A stretch of 64,000 bases of DNA from Heterobilharzia americana (Eukaryota > Platyhelminthes > Trematoda > Strigeidida > Schistosomatidae), in NCBI GenBank assembly GCA_944470555.2, contig OX104134.1:52443890-52507889 (forward strand). Reading direction: 5' to 3'. A model generated the notes under the pieces. The model was not told where the DNA came from. It worked only from the letters and a program-made list of their open reading frames with translations, and did not search any database. Position numbers and translations under genes: made by a program. Within the stretch, counting starts at the first letter, position 1. Each line of letters starts with the position of its first letter. Below are positions 1-13,399 of this stretch, piece by piece.

Positions 1-700
1 TTTCTCTCTGGAGCCTCCTGAGATGAGGGGAGGAAAGTCTGTCAAGTCTCATGTAAATTGTTTCAGTAGGGCAGCAGATATCGAGATAGAATCTGAGATA
101 GCTTGTGATATTGGCGATAGTGTTATCCAAAACTTCATCAGCAAATATCTTCCAGTCTGTTTCTATAAGTATGCTTCTCAAGCGTAATATATTTTCTTGT
201 GAATAGCCTCTGTATTGAACTTTCCTGGAAAGGTATCCGGAAGCTTCCTTGTATAATTTGCCGTACACTTTAGGCAAAACATGAACAATACGGTGGTCAG
301 AATTCAGCAGCGGAGCCCGTTTACGGGCTTCATATATGCCAGGTTCATTTGTAAATGCAGTCCAGGGTGTTGTCAAGACGAGTGGAAAAGTTAACCATAT
401 TTTTACTACCCAGTGACAATAGAAAACTGCAGTCACATGAGTTAAAATCTCCACAGACAATAGAAAATGATTTTCCCAGAACCAAAGCAGCAAATTCAGT
501 GAATTTATCAGCAAAAGTTGAAAAATCTGAGAAACTGCAGTCAGGTGTGACATACTTGTTTGTTATATATGTGTATTTGTATTTGCTCAAATGTAATGGT
601 AATGCACTCAATTTTTCCTTTAGAGAAGCAGAAGCACACATAGTCAAACATCTAGATTCATTAGAAACTGAAACATTACGTACTCTACGGTTCATACAGA
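1..700 (-). pseudogene. CR1-like LINE endonuclease fragment, continues off the left edge
   Basis: Read on the minus strand, this stretch encodes the C-terminal half of an AP-endonuclease-like domain of a non-LTR retrotransposon. Visible motifs in order are GDFN (near 440), a TRLDNTLD segment (near 370), NSDHRIVHVLP (near 290, the catalytic SDH motif) and a linker ending SPHLRRLQRE at the window edge, which in CR1-type elements leads to the reverse transcriptase. One frameshift lies at about 345-350, just after LDCIYK, where the frame moves by one base, so the copy is broken. The 5' limit is uncertain: coding-like sequence is clear to about 695, and an in-frame stop lies just upstream. The CR1-like assignment rests on motif order and linker style (family knowledge). 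The exact family is not determined. Confidence 0.8.
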
Positions 701-3700
701 ATCAGATAAATTCACTTTATTTTACTGATTTATCATCAACCGCGTTCAGAATTGCCCATATCAGCAACCAGTGAAAAGAATATAATCTGTGCATATCATA
801 CAGTGTTCATTCCTTTAGTTGCAGCACAAAGTAGACTCCAGAGCATCATCATATTTTGAAATTGCCACATCGCTAAAATAGTGAGTGTTAATGTCTTGAA
901 TCAGACTTACACTCAGAGATTAATCCTTTCAAACGCAATTGCGCCCCACCTCTTACTTGAATAAACTTCTCACGGAAAAGCTGTCCTACCAGTTACTGTT
1001 GCTATTCTATTCTTTCACCAGTTCAAACCAGACGCTATTGTAATACCAGGTGTCTGTTTCGCATTGTGGTTTTCATTACTGCTATTATTAACACTATTCA
1101 AATGCAGTGGTTATTTCGCTCAAAGTTTTTGTGCAAGGAATGAATTCATTGAAACATCACATGCTGAGAATTCTATACTGTACCACAAGTCTTGTTAAGA
1201 ATAAAGCTACTGTTGTTGTTAGCGCATAAGATATATTCAGGATAATTTGAAAACCAATAGGTTTTTCTAACAAAAAGAAGTGGTCATTATGAATAATTTA
1301 CAAATCTACTAAATAATAAGCACTAGTAGGTAATAGGTTGAATTTAATCAGGTTTTACATTTAACCTTAGTGAGAGTAGATCATCTCAAGTACAGCTTCA
1401 CTTTGGACAGTAAAAGGTCACCACAGATTCAAAGCTGTTTTCAGTGTGACTTTGTGAATCTGAAGGCGGGAAAAGTGAGAAACTGATAACACTTGTTTTA
1501 GATTTATAACTTGGCAAGACATTCGTGCAATCTAAGCACACTTGGTCACTGGGTGAACAACTCAGCTCAGAGAACACAATACCACCAAGTCAAAAGCAAT
1601 CTTTGTATATAAGTAAGTAGTATTTTATATACGTGAGATACATTTACATGTCTTAGTTCTTTCTCCGTAAATGTTTGACTCTTTTTCATAGTATTAATGA
1701 TATTGTTTTCAGCAAAGTATTCTAGTATTTTGAAAAGCGTTTGTGGCAGACTATAGATTTGAGAGTTTTTAAAATTCCCATTGTGTAAATTAGATTGCGG
1801 GTTATTTAAATGTACAAGTATTAAGATTTTGATAGGTTTCTAATAAAACGAATGCATCCTATTTTCGTTGGATATTCAGGGATACATAAAATTAGTTACT
1901 TTTTTACACGAGCGAAAAATCTGTTCATAATAGATAGAATCAATTTGTTATAAATGTATTGTAGTGAATACTTAAACAGAATGAATTTATTTAATTATGG
2001 TGGTATTTTGAGGAACAAAACACTTTAAAAACTGGTGTGATCATAGGCAGTAAACATGCCGAAAATAACATCATTATGTGTAAATGTTCATTAGAAGTAT
2101 ATTTGTCATAGTTTATCCATGTTTTAATTTCTTAATCAACTTATGAATACACTATTTTACTTTGAAACAAAATAAGCGATGACTTCAGAGGATAGATAAT
2201 CTAACTACTTTTAACATACTGTGTTTATAGATTGGACACAGACTCACTTTTCCATTAAATTGGTTGTTTTTAACTTTTAAAAATGGCTTTAAAGAACGTT
2301 GTGAAGCTGAAATAACAGTTCAACTCTCGAATGGAAGTTGAAGAAAACCAGTTCCTGTTTTTAACCCAATAAAATCAAAACTGCATCCAAGAAAGACACT
2401 GTTTTTGGGAAATATTTGACTAATGATAGTATAGTAATTGCTACCGAAATATTACCAGATTCAGCCCGTTTCTCCGCATTAAAAAGATGTTAGAACTGCA
2501 GGAATATATCTTTGAATCATGCGCCGTAACAAAATCTTATTAAGATTCACCAAGAAAATCGGTTAATGCACATGAATAAAGTTAATAATACCGTCCTGTT
2601 AGGTCGACCGCATAAGAATAAGTAGGTGGTTTCGTATTTCATGCATGTTGTCAAAAAACAGACCATGAGTGAATAGCAGATAACAAAAGGGAATCATTCG
2701 TAGTCATTATCGAAGAATAATTCGTCTTTGTGATGTCTGAGAAGTCCATCAAAGTTTAATAAGAATTATATGATTTCATGGTGTGATTATTTCGGAAAAG
2801 ATGATGCACTTCTTCAGATTTTAGTGTTTAGGAAATTGTGTCAATCCTATAAAAAGATTCCTTGAACCTGTGACTGCTTAAATGCATTTCAAATATATTG
2901 GTAAGTGGTAATGTTGTCACTGTTTCAGCCTAGTCTGACAAGAAATCGGGAAATATTTTTCTCTGCGTCCCAAGAATCTGTGGTGACAGATAAATGTCAA
3001 TTTCTTTCCTTGTTTCTTTTTTCCAAAAAAGTATCAACAATTTTTGTCATTAGAAAGATTACATCAAAAGAAGCGCAAGATTATCTCGCACCTTTCACCG
3101 GGATGAGATTTGCCTATGAACTCCCTCTTCTTCGATTGAATAATTTTCAGTTCCCTTTTTTATTTTTAAAATGGTTATCTTCTTGTTTAGAAATTACTGA
3201 TTCCCAAAAGTTTAAGCCTCAAAATTTCGTTATTCCTGTAACTGGTGTCAGTGGAGTTCACTTAAGACCAGTGATATTGATTTGCTGGAGTCTCGAAGGG
3301 TCAATTTTCTCACCATAACTAAAAGTAGAAATCTATAACTTCAAACAATAGTGCGTTTTAAATTGAACTATTGAATTTCAAATAAGAAGAATCTCAATTT
3401 TTATTTTCCACTGATAATCACCCGGAAAACACTATTAAGGTCCTGTCAGAATGAGACTTTGAGGCATCAGTATGAGAAGGCAATGTAGATAACATGGAGC
3501 GGATAAATCCGTTTTGAAAAACGACTACAAGAAACTTAAAAACCTATTTGATGTTATTAAAACTTTGTTGTCATTTGTGTTGAATTCAGATGTATGACGA
3601 ATCGGGTCTTTCAATAATATTATTATATATAATTCTCTAAAAGATGAAATATTTTGAAGTTGGAACAGTTTACATCACTTCTCTCTGACCACATATTTAT

Positions 3701-5108
3701 TTTATTGTCAACGTTACATTACAATGTAAAAAAGCGATTCTTCAAAACAAAGAATTATTTTAATGAGATTCCAGAACACTGTTATTGAAAAGACTTATAA
3801 ATTAAAATCTATTTCATCAAGTTATATGAAATTTAAAGTTGGGGTATTTGTGTTTTTGTCATTCATTTTAACGCTTGTTTTCGCTTTTCTGGCAAATCAA
3901 GTGAATAGAAGTGTTAAGCTTCAGAAGCCATAACCATTAGTATTATGTCAGAAAATGTTTTCGTGCACACAATATATTGTGCATTAGACATTGATTAAGA
4001 CAACTTATTTAAAACATTATAGAGATTAGATTTCTAAGTTGCATAGCTGTTCCAATACTGTCACACGATAAATATGTAGAAAGTAGATACATTTATATAA
4101 CATAGGTTTGAGTATGTATATTGTCTTTATATTCTGACTCTATTGAGTTTATTTTAACACTATAGATGAAGAGCTTAAAAGCACCGGTTTAGTGAACTCA
4201 CTTCAATCAGATAAATAGCTGATTTCTGTAATGAGCGTGTTTTTAACCAGGTTCATGACAGATATACACGGTTAACCCGCTGTGGTGTCATTATATCAAA
4301 CTGTTCGAAGAAGACAATCAGTTTCAATATATCAGCAAGAAGAGTAAAGAGCATAGGTTTCATCTTTATCACAATATTATGAAAGCTCTACTGCTGTTCA
4401 CTTATGTGTAATAAGTTTCACTATGAACTAAGGCAGTACAGTAACTGATTGGAAAGTGCTTGAAGATAGTATATTTCATATAATTTTTATCTACACCGTT
4501 GCATTTGGCATGTAACCTGTGTACAGTATTCACAGCACGACGGCTGAAAGAATTCAACTAAGAAACTGTAAAACATCGCGGTTAGAAAAAATATTTGGAC
4601 AAGAGACAATTTAGGAAACTAAAGACAAATCAAAGGTGTCAAGTTATATGGTCAAAACCTTTTTTATTTCACAGTTAAGTAAAAGAAAGTAGACACCAAG
4701 GTCCGGCAAGAAGTATGTTAATAATGTAGTTATTCCCATATTACAGCATAAATGTCACCTGATTCGACTTTACCGAATTAAGTCTTTAACACACTTGAGT
4801 AGGTACGTTAACATCATGTAACATGATTAAGGACACCACAGAAAAAAATTTAACACTTACCGCCATCACCTTATCTTGTGCATTGCATTTTGGATGGCAT
4901 GAAAAAGTGGAGGAGTGCAGCAAGGATTTTCATTGCATATTTTAAAACAGTAGCTCAAATAATGATGGTATGTATTCATCTTAGAGATTTGACTTTGAGC
5001 ATGATGCATACTGAAAATGATTTCGAACAAACAGTAAATAAAGAATTCAGCTGCAAAAAATTATTTCACATGCAACTTGTTATTTCGCGCACATTATATT
5101 CGACTGAA
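701..5108. other. AT-rich intergenic DNA, no gene recognised
   Basis: This stretch contains only short open frames. The longest are 137 codons at 2905-3318 and 90 codons at 4878-5150, which runs into repeat copy A. Neither shows a recognisable domain, and both use residues typical of translated AT-rich DNA. The sequence could include distal 5' exons or promoter sequence of the PKG gene downstream, but nothing here identifies them. Confidence 0.5.
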
Positions 5109-5334
5109 CCTCACCTGTTTACTAGTTCACTAGTTACTAACCGGTCTTAAGCCCAGATCAAAAGAGAAACTTGGGCATGGATCTACCAACACTACCCGGA
5201 AAACAAATCCATTCGCTAAAGAAACTTCAAAGCACAGAAATAATATAAAACATAAAAACAAACAAATTCCCCGCTGGAATCAGAGAGGTAAATACGCCAG
5301 TTGGGGAAATCCTTCAGGAAGCCAATTAACCGGT

Positions 5335-5535
5335 GTGTCTTCTCTTCTCTCGATGAAAACTAAAATAAGAATGGGGACATGGAATGTCTGCACCATGTTT
5401 GAACCTAGCAAGGTTTGCCCTGATTGCAAAGGAGATGAGAAGACACGGCACAGAATAGAAGTGCTAGGAATCTGCAAGGAATCTGAAGATGGAATGGAAG
5501 TGGACTCTCCAAACTGTCAACTGGGGAGGAGAGTC
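5335..5535 (+). pseudogene. Endonuclease N-terminus remnant in copy A
   Basis: The remnant starts SSLLSMKTKIRMGTWNVCTM, matching the GTWN-containing first strand of AP-endonuclease domains in RTE-clade LINEs. After FEPSK, copy D continues AALIAKEMRRYHIEV, whereas copy A reads VCPDCKGDEKTRHRIEV, the result of closely spaced indels. It then recovers at EVLGICKES. Copies B, C and E carry exactly the same alteration, so it predates their spread. The downstream catalytic motifs (GDFN, SDH) are not found in any frame, so no active nuclease is expected. Confidence 0.8.
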
Positions 5536-6530
5536 AATAATCTACTCCGATATTGTCACACAGACAACAACCTAGAGCACACTGAGTTTTGCAGTGGCAA
5601 TCATCATCTCTCCAACAGCATCGAAGGCTCTCATTCAGTGGGAAATAATCTTCTCCTGCAACATCAGGATCATGACAGCAAGATTCAACTCAAAAGGAAG
5701 AGAAGTCACAACCACACAATGCTACGTCACACTAAGCTACGCATCTACAAATAATGCGGATCAAGAGAAGAAGGAAATATTCCACAGACAACTGTAATCA
5801 GTACTGGACAAGACCGCACACCTGTTGGCGACATCAAAATTGTAATGGATGTGGCGATATACATGCCAAACTGGGAGTGGTCAACACAGGAGGAGAAGCA
5901 GTCATGGGACGAGAAGCACTCGGTGAAATGATGAATGAGAATAGAGAAGTGTTTTCAGACTTCTTCACATTCAACGATTTGGCGATTGGAGGTGAGACAG
6001 TGTGTACAAACACAAGGATATTCACAAGGCAGTGACATGGAGTTGATTTCACCAGACACCAGATGGACACGCTACACTAGAAATTAGATCGACTTAATCT
6101 CAATGTGGAGAAAGTGGAGACGCAGCCTACTGGACACAAGATCAGATGCAGAAGGGGAGCAGTTGTAGGTTCACACCACTCACTATCTATCTAGTGCAAG
6201 GAACCTACCTTCAAAATCAAATTGAAGGCCTACAAGAAACTGGTGATAGATGACCAGAGTTCAAGTTGAAGACTCAGAACAGAAGCTGAACTAAAGGATT
6301 GAAGTACAAAGGACATCTTCACGTCACTCAGCCATGACGAAGGCGTGGGAGACATTGAGCAACATCTCTGAAGATACCTGCTTGGAAGAACACTGGAACT
6401 GTGTGTGGAAGGAGACCTGCATAAGCGTGTAAGGAAGGAAGAAGAAATACGAAAAGGAATGGATGTCGATGGATACATGGAAGCTGATGGAGCAGCAAGA
6501 GGAAGATAGTGAAGCAGAAGATAAACCAGA

Positions 6531-6568
6531 GCAGTGCAATGCAATGCAGTGCAGTGCAGTGCAGTGCA
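6531..6568 (+). repeat. 5-bp tandem repeat (TGCAG/TGCAA)n inside copy A
   Basis: About seven to eight units of a 5-bp motif (GCAGT with GCAAT variants). The same tract at the same element position is 38 bp in copy C (49459-49496) and expanded to about 69 bp in copy B (19682-19750). Because 5 bp is not a codon multiple, each unit gained or lost shifts frame. The HCTALHCTAL-like peptides read here are artefacts of the repeat. Confidence 0.9.
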
Positions 6569-7305
6569 AGGATGCACATCGAAAAGAGGAACTGAGTACA
6601 ACGTGTAAAACACTACACTGGAGAAAGAAGTGAAGAAGAGTGGGGGCAAAGATAACAGACACTTCTACGACACACTGACAAGTGAAGCAGAACAGGCTGC
6701 CGGTAGTAGACACGGAGACCTGACAACGTGATATCAAATAACCAGGTTACTGTCTGCGACGGAAGAGATCAACGCACATGAAACCAATGAAAGATAGTGA
6801 AGGAAGGCTTGTTATCAAAGAGGAGAAACAAGGGAAACAATCGGCTGACCACTTCAGAAAACCACTGTATCGACCACCACCATTACTTTCAAATCGTCCA
6901 GAAATACCACCAGCAGCCCAGCCACACAGAAATACCAGTGAACACAAGACCTCCGACAAAAGTCAAAGTGAAGTTCTGAACGGCGTAAAGTTGCTGAAAT
7001 TCGGGAAATCAACAGGATCAGATGGAATTCATTCCTCCAGAAACACTGAAAACAGACGCAGAGACAACGGAGGATATGCTCGCACCATGACTGCAGATGG
7101 TTTTGAAGGAAGGCAAGTAAGGTACCTGCTGGTTGATTGGAAGAAGGGCTACCTTGTCAAACTTTCAAAGAAGGGAGAATTAAGTCTTCTCAAGAATTGT
7201 CGTGGAATCATGCTCCTGTTCCTGTTCACCCAAAGCAAGTAAAATATTATGCCTCATCCTGGAGAGACTGAAAGATGTGATGGATTCAAAATTACGACCG
7301 AAACA

Positions 7306-7360
7306 GACTGGCTGACTGGCTGGCTGACTGGTTGGCTGGCTGGCTGGCTGGCTGGATGGC
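7306..7360 (+). repeat. (GGCT)n tandem repeat inside copy A
   Basis: A GACTGGCT/GGCT/GGAT tetranucleotide tract. The same position in copy C (50234-50300) and copy E (63099-63164) has a different number and order of GGCT and GGAT units, so this is the main internal length variant between otherwise near-identical copies. Confidence 0.85.
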
Positions 7361-7427
7361 TTCAAGGAAAGCAAATCATATGCGGATCAAATTGCAACGC
7401 CGCACTACACATCATCTCATGATAGAA

Positions 7428-7872
7428 CACAGTACAGATTGCCAGTCAACTGGATGTCTACCTCAACTTCATCGACTTTGAAAACATATTCGACAGCGTC
7501 GACAGAGAAGTAATTTGGTAGGCAGCTGCTTCAACACTACGGTTTCAGTGCCACAAGCATTTATCAACCTCACTCAACAGCTATATGCTGTATGATGGAT
7601 GCTACATGCCAAGTGATTCACAGTGGAAGTTTAATGAAGATTTGAAGTGAAGACAGGTTGGCAGGTAAGACAAGGTTGCCGCCTACGGTGGTAGTAACCA
7701 CCGATGATCTTCCTGATTGTGGTCGACTGGACTGTACTAGACTGTACTGGACTGGATCATGCAACAGACAACTGTGAGTATCTGTGAGAAGATGGGCACA
7801 CACTGACTGGACCGATGAAAAGACCCCAGAGGGAGATTTAGATTTCGCCGCCGATGATGATTTATGTCATAT
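7428..7872 (+). pseudogene. Reverse transcriptase remnant in copy A
   Basis: Motif A of an RTE-type reverse transcriptase is readable as FIDFENIFDSVDREVIW (about 7465-7518), but the next codon is TAG at 7519. Motif B survives only as TGWQVRQGC, where copy D has TGVKQGC. At the catalytic motif C, copy A reads LDFAADDDLC (about 7838-7870), where copy D has LDFADDLC, so two codons are inserted into the active-site loop. The same TAG and the same altered motif C occur in copies C and E. Catalysis is therefore not expected. Confidence 0.8.
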
Positions 7873-8763
7873 GTGTTATGTCGCACCAACTCGGAGATCT
7901 ACAGGCGCAAACCGACGAGGCATGGAAGGGAGATGGGACTGACTTCAAGCGAATGTAGAGAAGACAGAGGTGGAGGTGGTGAAGATACCCAACCAACAAC
8001 GACAACAACAACAAGCACCAATCACCATCAACTGGAGAACCCTTAAGTAGGTAGTAGTTTTTACCTATCTAGGCAGCATCGTTTCAACTACAGGCGGTGG
8101 CGGTGGCGTTAGCGGTGGCGGTGGCACAGGTGAGGACGTCGAAGCCAGGATCGGAAAGACAGCAGGGCAGGCCTTCACCAACCTGAAACCAGTATGGTGA
8201 TCTACTGCACTGCACTGCACTCAGTATAAAGCACGACTGAGATCCGGATTTTGAACACTAATTCAGTCAAGTCAGTGCTTCCATGTGATGGTTGAGAGGC
8301 TTGGCGCGTTACGAAAAGCATTTCCAATCAACTAGAGACATTCATCAATAGCTGCTGCCTATGCTCACTGGTCAGAATAATCAGACTAAGCAAGAAGGAA
8401 CTCAGTCTGACTGACGACGAACCAACGAACCGAGAACCCATCGCCCAACAAATATGCAGAAGAAAGTGGAGATGGATTGGATTGGGCATACACTGAGAAG
8501 ACCATTCTGGTATATCAGGCGTCAGGTGAGGCCCTCGATTGGAATCCAGAAGGGGAACGATGAGTTGGGCGACCGAGGCGAGAGTGACATGGAGGAGGTG
8601 GTGTGAGGAATAAATGAAAGCTTCTTTGAAGTCGTGGAGTCAGGTTAAGGAAGAATCCTGGGGAGAAGAGAGTGCAATGGAGGCTTGCTACTGAAGCCCT
8701 ATATTCTGCTGGAATCTTAGGGCGAATTATTTATAAGTGATAGTAATAAAATGATTTGACTGA

Positions 8764-9753
8764 TTTCATAGTCCTTTTTTTGCCTATTCGGCTCGTTGCT
8801 CATGGTTACGATGCAGCTGGTAATTTCATTTCTATATGATGTCATCTAATAAGAAGTGGATATGCGAGTATTGACTGAATAATTCTGTCTAAGTGAGATG
8901 CCCTTGGGGTATTTAAAGTTTCTGAAGGGAAGGTTTCCCATTCGACAAGGAATAACTGGCATCATTCAGTTTTCTGGGTTATGGTTTTTGGTGCTTTAGG
9001 CGATGATTTTTCAGGGTGAGTAAAAGCGTTATCGTACCGGAAGGAAGAAAATTCAACTGAGAAGTCCTAAATTGTACATATTTTATCGCTTGGTTTGAAC
9101 TACTAGTCAGTATTTATCAAAATAATTGCACTTAATTTTGAAGAATTAAAGCTGTGAAAGTTTTTGTTGAGATGCAGGTTTACCATGAGCCAATGCTGTT
9201 GATTTGTTAGAGAAGACTCAGGTTTATTTGTTGCTGTTGTCGCAAATGATGGTTTTACTGACTTTTGATCCTGGACTTGTTCTATATCTAGCTAACACTA
9301 ACGTAGGATTGTGATATCTTGAAACTGCCTATCTCCCAGCTGACTTCAATTTAACTATATTTGATGGTCAATTCAAATTTTCCGATATAAGAAGAACCGC
9401 TGAAATTCTTGAAACTCTTAAGATGTATTATTTTACAATTGTTTTTGATTTCTTATACCTGATGCTAAAAGCTTTATCTCAAGCTCTGAATTTTATGAAA
9501 GTTGTGGTTGGCTCTCAATTTTTGTGTTGATCACAGTTGCAGTGCAACAATTATGGAACAAATGGCTTTTAGAATAAAAAATATTAACTAGTTAATAAAG
9601 ACACAAGTAACGGAGTTTTCTTGATTCATATACTACACTCTCTTCATAAACACGTTCGAAATAAACAAAATATCTGGCACATCGAGCAGCTAACCTAATA
9701 CCTTGATATAATTGTAGCGTCATATGGATACTAGAGATAGTGCTTGGATGGGC

Positions 9754-9754
<1 letters not shown>
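8764..9754. other. AT-rich spacer, no gene recognised
   Basis: This is unique-looking AT-rich DNA after the 3' end of copy A. No open frame exceeds about 60 codons except one that overlaps the following TA tract, and no domain or RNA structure is recognised. Confidence 0.5.

Positions 9755-9794
<40 letters not shown>
9755..9794. repeat. (TA)20 microsatellite
   Basis: An uninterrupted 40-bp TA dinucleotide run. The poly-Ile/Tyr peptide read across it on the minus strand is an artefact. Confidence 0.98.
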
Positions 9795-9798
<4 letters not shown>

Positions 9799-12671
9799 GC
9801 CGAACAAGTCAATCCAAAAGGTGTGCATAAATTTATGTCATGAGATTTCTTCCTAAAGTCCGTCAGCTGAAAGTTCGCTAAAGTTTGTGTTTTGCATTCT
9901 GTCCCATCAACAAATATCAACAAGGTGAGAATAACATGTTTTGCAGAATAAAATGATACTTTTCTCCTTCATGGATTCTTTTCATCTTTGAGCAGCCTGT
10001 GATTAGAATGACTATTGGCGACGTTTTGCAACGAGAACGTGCAACATTTCCGGATGCTAACCTATCCACTAGAATCTAGAAAGAAGGTGATTCAGGTGAA
10101 TGCAAAATAGTGGTCAAATAGCCATTTTAACACCTGCTTCCATTTTGAATATTCTGAGAATAAGAAATAATTACGAGTGTAAAATTTTAATAATTCTGAC
10201 TAGTGTTTTCGATTTCGATATTCATAGATGCAAATACAAAAAGTGAAGATAAATTCAATAAAGATCTCTAGAATCTGAGCAACAGGTCAGCGTAAAATGG
10301 TATCAAAGTAACAGGCATGAATCTGTTGGTCGAATGTAGTCTCGTCAAAGTCTGAATATTGAATGGACTTTTAAGATTCATAGTGCATACTGCAAATTTG
10401 CTGTATCATCAATGAGCCAGTTGATTAATTCTAAAGGTAAGCTTATCCAGGGAAATCAATCTGTTCTGGTAATTGGACCGTAGATAACTTGTTGGCACCA
10501 AATCCTTTCAGCTCATTGCATACAATTAACCGATGAATAGAAACAGGCAACATAATTTGCCTACAAGGTTAATTCCTGAAGTTCAACTAGGACAGGCACT
10601 ACTTCCATGTATAAAAGTATTTAGTCCTATTTCTCTAACCAGAAAAAACATGGAAACTAAGGAGTTAACGATGCGTGCGTGGAGCTTATCTCAGATGATA
10701 CTTTAATGACTAATTCAGCAACAGACCTAAACGTGATGTGTAAAGAAAAAACTACTGACAGCTTCGTTAAGTGCAGTAATATGAATCGCATCATACAGCT
10801 GTTATTTCGGTTGAAGAACAGTATCTGAATGACAAGAGACCTTATTTGACGTACTCAGTATCGGTAAAAATGAAACAAAGACACAACTCAATGAGAAATA
10901 TAAAACAAAGACATTTGAGGAGGTTAGTGCTTCACATGTATCAGTGAATGTACAATTCACCGGAGCAAGAATTTATGGGAAAACAGAAGAGAACTTTATT
11001 CTTGTACCTGAAGCATATGAAGGATGAAAACATCAAGAGATCTAGCAAGAAATAATGAAGACAGTGGATGATAAAACTAAGTAATCAAACCATAGGAAAG
11101 ATTTCGACTTTCCTTTGATCTCCACTTAAGGACTTTGGAAAATCTTGAAACATTGGACAAAGACGTCAAAGGGCTCTTGAAAATACCCTTTCTTCAAGCT
11201 AGTTGTTTCGCAGCATGCAAGAATACACCCGCACTAAACTATCATAAAGATAATCAGTACAATACTTTTGTTCCTTGGGCTTTACTAAGAAAATTCATAA
11301 AAAGAAGACATGATCTTCCAGTTGATAATGTCAGCAGTTTGTGAAAAAGGGAGTAGTGACGACGTATAAATGCGTAACTGTCAGATATTTGTTGTGCACA
11401 AAATAAGGAGTAAATCAGGCCAAAGTCTTCACAGCAATCAATGTGCACAAATCACATCAAAGAATACGCTACAAAGCGTTTTCAGTCTGAACGTTCTCCT
11501 TAAGGTGACAATTATAGTCATATTTTGGATCCTTTAATTTAAGTAACTTCGTTTCGTATCAATCGTACTTGAATGAAATGCTAGTAAGCATATAATTTCA
11601 CATGTTGCAGGTAATGCAAGTACAAGACGTTCTTCGCATAACGCGTACTAGTATAGAAATTTGAACTAGTATTATTTTGTGACACATTTGCTGTTAGCCT
11701 TAACAGGTCATTCAGAAAGCCTTAGAACAGAATTTCCAATGTTATATGGATTAAGCCAAAAATTCTTATATTGTGAGTGCACTTGAAAATAAAGTGTCTT
11801 TTAATGGATTACATTATTGCTTTCTCTATCTCACAGTATTACTAATATAACTAAGCAGTTCTTTTTGGGTCTGCAAGAATTTAATTACTTCATAATTCTC
11901 CTTTTTGGATAAGCGACTGTTTTAGACATCTTTATTAACATTCAAGACAATTATTTCAGGGGATGAATATCAGTTAATATGACTAGCAATATCACGAAGT
12001 ACTTGTCACCAGTTTCTTCTTAGTGTAGGACTCGTCAATCATTTATTGTCATCGACTAACCTCCATTATCACTGCATAGTGAGGGAACCATGGAGGTCAC
12101 TGCTTTCTACAAAAATGTTTGGGGAGTTTATCATTAATGAGGATGGAAATTTTTGATTCGATACTTTGAGCAAGAAAGTACTAAATTCAACAGTCTGGGA
12201 TATAAACTAATGCGAAATCGATCACAGTTGCACAAAATGCAGAAGTGAGTAGTAAACAGCTTTGTCTCCTCAATCGTCACAAACTAGCAAGTCCATTGGG
12301 AACCCAGAAATTTCTGTAGTGTCAAGAACGGTAATTCTTAGTTACGTCACATTATAAAAATCCGCTTTATACACTAATTTCCAACCTTAGTTATGATGAT
12401 TACATAAATATCTGACTGTTGTCGACATGTTGTTATCTAAACAGCTTACTCCATACTCTTTTTAGAAATGAATTTATATGGACTATGAATACTGCAAGGC
12501 AAAAGTAAAGAAAGAAAAATGGATTTGTAATACTGTCTTAAGAAAAACCTTCAATATTACAGTTATTTCAAGGTAATCCTCAAATCGGTCTACTTTCAAG
12601 AATGTTCTATACATTTCCAGTGTCGAACCGATCGTCAAAACCTAGTGTGAACTTGAAATCAGATATCCACT

Positions 12672-12673
<2 letters not shown>
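9795..12673. other. AT-rich spacer, no gene recognised
   Basis: This stretch upstream of the PKG exon holds only short open frames, such as 69 codons at 11135-11344, without recognisable domains. It may contain promoter or 5' UTR sequence for the gene at 13400, but no core-promoter pattern can be told apart from the AT-rich background. Confidence 0.5.

Positions 12674-12712
<39 letters not shown>
12674..12712. repeat. (TA)19 microsatellite
   Basis: An uninterrupted TA dinucleotide run of about 39 bp, about 700 bp upstream of the PKG coding start. Confidence 0.98.
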
Positions 12713-12719
<7 letters not shown>

Positions 12720-13399
12720 ATACACTTATTTAAATTACTTTAGTCATTGACATGTACACATAACTAAACTCACAAACAAACAAGTATGCACCACTTTTGT
12801 AGGCATAAATCTACAGCATAGCTTTTACTCAGATCAGCCAATCTTACCTCTAGGGCATGGTTATTTCAAGAGAATTTTCCCGCTTCGTGATTGTGAGATT
12901 TACATTCTACTGAAGTCTCTAAGTATTTAAACTGACCAATCATATTTAAGAACATTTAGGATACTTGTTCAATATTAGATTAATGTAACAATTATTATTA
13001 AGTTTTCATCTTGTGTCTATAATGAATCAGTGAGGTGGACATAATGACTGTAACACTACAGCTTTGTTATATTACCAATTATATACAAGTCAGCTATTTT
13101 TAATTTTCTGACAACAATTACAATTCTAGTGAATAAGTATAAGCAATAAAACATGTCACTGTTTATTATCTCCCTTTTATGATCGCTTACACAGTGTGTT
13201 TTGTCCAGTTGTCTTGAGCAGATATGTGATTCTATTAGCCAAACAAGACCCTCACACTAAAAAGTAGGCTTACATATGAAAAAAAATCTACAGGAGATTA
13301 TTCATCTGTGGAACGATTTCACTAAAATGATACTTATGGTATATATGACATGTATCTATTACTGCAAAACAAAATGACTTTGATTTAAGTCCGACTATC
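12713..13399. other. Upstream flank or 5' UTR of the PKG gene
   Basis: AT-rich sequence immediately before the first supported ATG. The reading frame of the start codon is open upstream only as far as a TGA at 13346-13348, so coding could begin slightly earlier only if an unseen 5' exon splices in. No convincing acceptor was found here. A transcription start or spliced-leader acceptor cannot be placed by eye. Confidence 0.4.

Larger units (their letters stand above)
5109..8753 (+). mobile_element. RTE/SR2-like degenerate LINE, copy A
   Basis: This copy of about 3.6 kb begins at CCTCACCTG, shared as the 5' terminus with copy D, and ends in an A/T-rich tail after GTGATAGTAATAAA. An imperfect target-site duplication is visible: ATTCGACTGA at 5098-5107 and ATTTGACTGA at 8754-8763. 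Near the 5' end the frame reads MKTKIRMGTWNVCTMFEPSK, the first endonuclease motif of RTE-type LINEs, but the next stretch is scrambled by indels relative to copy D. Reverse-transcriptase remnants follow at about 7430-7870, and an RTE-like C-terminal remnant (QQICRRKWRWI) lies near 8450. It cannot encode a working protein. The interior is nearly identical to copy C, while the first 60 bp and last 180 bp differ strongly. Confidence 0.9.

Noticed and set aside
2905..3318. 137-codon open frame in the left flank
   Set aside because: It has no recognisable domain and composition typical of AT-rich noncoding DNA, and it does not start at ATG.
6230..6737. Cys/Ser/Leu-rich minus-strand open frames in LINE copy A (also at 19513-20050 and 49158-49665)
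   Set aside because: They are antisense to the element and contain the 5-bp repeat translated as HCTAL units. All three loci are copies of the same repeat.
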